NCBI GenBank assembly: GCA_028023455.1
Contig: JAQFVV010000452.1
Coordinates: forward strand, 434,768 to 498,767
DNA: 64,000 nucleotides
From: Epiperipatus broadwayi
Lineage: Eukaryota > Onychophora > Udeonychophora > Euonychophora > Peripatidae
Reading direction: 5' to 3'
Below are positions 61,181 through 64,000 of this stretch, in pieces. The position numbers and the translations under genes are program-made. The first letter of the stretch is position 1; every line of letters begins with the position of its first letter. The notes under the pieces were generated by a model. The model saw only the letters and a list, made by a program, of their open reading frames with translations, had not been told where the DNA came from and did not search any database.

Positions 61181-62426
61181 AATCATTTAATAGAATTATT
61201 AAATGCTTTTAGACAAATGCAAATTTTACTAACACTTTTTCAAATATGTTCAACTATTAAAAATACCAACAAATTCTTATATACCACAACATATCAAGTA
61301 ATATTATTCTATTCTTTCATGTATTATTGATTCAGTCAGTGATATTTTATTATTGTATGTATTCAATAGTTTTATATTCCTGAAAACTGAATTTAAAATT
61401 ATACTCTAATCAATTAGATTGTTATGCAAAAAACAATAGTGAAAAAAAATGTCTATGCTTATTTATGATGGTATTCCTAAAGTTTTTATTTTTATTTAAA
61501 GGTAAGGTTAGTGAAGGTTTTTCAAAATATTATGAATTTTTATATTTAATTTTATTTGTAGTCTTATGTCATTGCTATGTTAGCAGCTTTTGTATTTATT
61601 TATTTTTATAATTTTTTCTGTCTTGTGTTTCCCAACAAAACATAGTTAAGAACATAAAAACATTGTCATAGAGGAAAAAGAAAAAATGAAAAAATTCAAA
61701 AAGCTGCCACATGATAATAGTAAAGGAACTTATGAATCAACTTTAAAATGTTTGGAAATCACTTATTAACTTAGTTCTTAAGAAAATGGAGAACCAGAAA
61801 TAGAAAAGTATAAGAAATTTCTACTGACTGTTGATTATGGCAGAAGAGTCAGATAAAGTATCACTTTAAATTCAGTATTACGAATCTTAAAGTTAGGCTA
61901 ATAACACCTGAAGAACAGAGAAGAATAACACTAGTTGATAACTTACCTCTTATAATAGTCTGCAAATTATTTCTTACAGTTTAATGTTTTCAGAAATATA
62001 TAAATAAAATTTAAATGTTCAAAAAAACAGTTAATTCAATTATATGATATATATATGTTATTTTGTACCATGTTATAATTAAAAAAATAAAATGTTTTTT
62101 TTTATAAAATTAATTAAATTGTTGAAATTAATTTATTAAATTTTATTATAAATAGAAGAAAAAAAATAAATATATATTGGATTTAAATGTTCATTTTAAT
62201 CTCAATTAAATTTTATTTTTAATATTTAAATTCAATTTTTTTAAAAATTGTTAACTCTATTAATAAAATATAATGTGTTATAGTTTATTTTAAGTTATAT
62301 TGTTTTTTTTTTTTTTGTAATTTGTTTTATTTCATATCAATTCATTTTATTGTAAATTTTAACCATTTAGTGAGGTCAAAAAAAAAAAAGACAAACAAAA
62401 AAAACAAAACAAATCTATACACTTAC
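61181..62426. other. Probable receptor-gene intron, AT-rich
   Basis: Lies downstream (minus strand) of the receptor exon's donor site. I searched the minus strand for an exon encoding the third membrane span and did not find one, so the next exon is probably further left or beyond recognition. No other feature. Confidence 0.5.
62421..62426 (-). promoter_or_regulatory. Splice donor of the receptor exon
   Basis: The minus strand reads CCGTTAATAG then GTAAGTG, a strong donor. It interrupts the codon after LPLI, between the second and third membrane spans. Confidence 0.9.
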
Positions 62427-62965
62427 CTATTAACGGCAATGTTTCCGATGTGGGTGGCATACTTTCACCCACTACCATTAAAAATACAGTCATAGATAAT
62501 AAAGTTGTAATCCCTAGAGTTACTTTTTCTCCAGAGTCTGAGGGCATATAAAAACCTAACAAAGCAAGTCCCGTGATTAGCACGCAAGGCAGGATCAAGT
62601 TAAAAACGTAGAACATGGGTCTTCTCCTCAACTGGATCGTATACGTGATGTCTGGATATGGTTCTACACAGCACGAATAATAAACAACATTACGGTCCAC
62701 TAGAAGATTGATTACATCCCATTCCCCATTTGGCACGTAGTTCGATAGATCTCCTTGTTCTGAATTGATTAGAAGATTTACCTGGAACCCGTCATATGTC
62801 CAAGAAGCAAACTTCATGGTACAGTTCTGTTCATCAAAAGGGAAGTAACGGACGTTGATCTGGCAAGAGCTTTTAAAAATGGCGGCCGAAAGCCAAGTAA
62901 TATTGCCGTCGCTACTGATTATAGCGTTAGTACTAATAATGGCCGAGTTGTACTGCGAGTCGGCA
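62427..62965 (-). CDS. Exon of an alpha-type nicotinic acetylcholine receptor subunit
   Basis: A 539-bp exon on the minus strand: TTTGTTTTTATTTCAG precedes it and GTAAGTG follows. It starts on the third base of a codon and ends on the first. Numbering from its first whole codon: ligand-binding strands; Cys-loop C34-C48 with the FPFDEQNC signature; SWTYDG (W55, aromatic box); EW at 81-82; vicinal CC at 98-99 in YYSCCVEPYPD (alpha hallmark); M1 about 117-140; GEK with E146 at the cation-selectivity position; M2 about 148-168. N21 and N47 lie in glycosylation sequons. Canonical agonist-site residues argue for an acetylcholine-gated cation channel, not a diverged chemotactile receptor. Signal peptide, M3 and M4 are outside this exon. 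Confidence 0.95.
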
Positions 62966-62981
62966 CTGAAATAAAAACAAA
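62966..62981 (-). promoter_or_regulatory. Splice acceptor of the receptor exon
   Basis: GTTTGTTTTTATTTCAG on the minus strand is a pyrimidine tract plus AG. The exon then opens with TGCCGACTCG, completing a Ser codon begun in the previous exon. Confidence 0.9.
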
Positions 62982-64000
62982 CAAGATCATTTTGTTGTCT
63001 CAAACACAAATTATATTTGCTCAATGAATAATAAAATAGCATAATGTTTTTGTCTTTTAATAATATTTAAAAAAATATAATGTTTTTAGTACTTACAGAA
63101 ATAAGCGGTTACTGAAATAAGCGGTTTAATATAAAGTTCACTTTTATAATTAATCTAATACAAATAAAAATAATCAAGAAAAATATAGATTTATATGTAC
63201 TATGATGATGTAAAGTTTAAAATTATAAACTTTTCTAAATAATAATACAGATAAGCATTACACACAAAACACGCAAAAAGCATAATATGGACTGCAATAA
63301 AAGTACATAACTTAATGATTGTTATTATGTTCAGTTCCTTCTGCACTTTCTTATAATTAATAATCTGGACAGTAAATTGAAAAAGCTTCGCAACAATTAA
63401 AGAATTAGAATTTTGCTTTTTAAATCAAATAGTTGCAATTGAAAAAGAGATGTTTGGCAAAATAATGAATATGAATATATAAATATGTATATCACAATAA
63501 TCTCAAGTCATCGACCGGGGGTTGCAATTGATTCAATGGTACCTTTTATTTAGTTGTCTAGAAGTGAAGATCTAATTTTAACAAAGAAAAAGGCATAAAT
63601 AAAAAAAACTATCTAATGTTAAAAAATGCATAGCCAGAATTAAAAAAGTTAAAAAATGTTAAGACATAATTGTTTTAAAAGTAAATATGGGCTTTACTAT
63701 AAAAACACAAATATATAAAACTCCCGATAGAATAGAAAGATTATTTATAGACATAAAATAGAAGAACAATATTATAAGAAATGTTGGTGGATCAGAAAGA
63801 AATGCAAAATTAATTATTCAAGTTAAAAAATATATACCAAATTTATAATTATTCTATGTTAAACTATTTCATCCACTAATTGAATTATTGAATGTTTTTT
63901 AAAAAATTCAAACTTTGTTTATACTTTTCCAAATACATTTAACTGTTAATACTAAAACAAAAGCATGTATTTTTTTTCTTCTTCAAGTGTTGCTGGTCTG
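62982..64000. other. Probable upstream intron of the receptor gene
   Basis: AT-rich, with no further exon recognised up to the window edge. A short direct repeat GAAATAAGCGGTT occurs twice at about 63099-63125. Confidence 0.5.

Overview
The window is a very AT-rich, repeat-dominated stretch of an animal genome. The only convincing host-gene sequence is one large exon of an alpha-type nicotinic acetylcholine receptor subunit on the minus strand near the right edge (62427..62965). That exon, plus tRNA-headed SINEs, Penelope-like elements (PLEs), RTE-type LINEs, a mariner remnant and long (GA)n/(ATCT)n microsatellites, suggests a lophotrochozoan invertebrate, most plausibly a mollusc such as a cephalopod. 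The organism is inference, not something the sequence states. No bacterial features, CRISPR arrays, rRNA or intact tRNA genes were seen.

Layout. 1-5.8 kb: AT-rich sequence with a foldback element (2385-3455) and one unidentified possible exon. 5.77-6.33 kb: a SINE next to an inverted repeat whose arms each carry a hammerhead-ribozyme-like core. 7.0-8.2 kb: a decayed PLE. 8.6-23.5 kb: mostly empty, with SINEs at 14.6, 16.1 and 22.5 kb and a 467-bp (GA)n tract. 23.5-24.9 kb: a decayed RTE LINE on the minus strand. 25.2-42.7 kb: a 17.5-kb Ty3/gypsy LTR retrotransposon with LTRs of about 5.5 kb each, a lysine-tRNA-type primer binding site, a coiled-coil gag, protease, RT, RNase H and integrase (all broken), and a polypurine tract. 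44.7-50 kb: two further PLE copies, a second foldback element and a second RTE 3' end. 53.8-54.1 kb: a mariner transposase C-terminus. 56.2-58.1 kb: a head-to-head palindromic PLE pair whose GIY-YIG endonuclease frames are both open. 59.4-59.9 kb: another inverted repeat with a second hammerhead-like motif. 62.4-63.0 kb: the receptor exon.

How it fits together. The mobile elements do not act together as one system; they are independent insertions of differing age, many ending in or landing on (TA)n tracts. The retrotransposon looks relatively young, since its LTRs differ by only a few percent by eye, yet its reading frames are broken, so this copy is not autonomous. The most unusual items are the giant LTRs with a predicted leader of several kilobases, the palindromic PLE with intact endonuclease frames, and the hammerhead-like folds in two unrelated inverted repeats.
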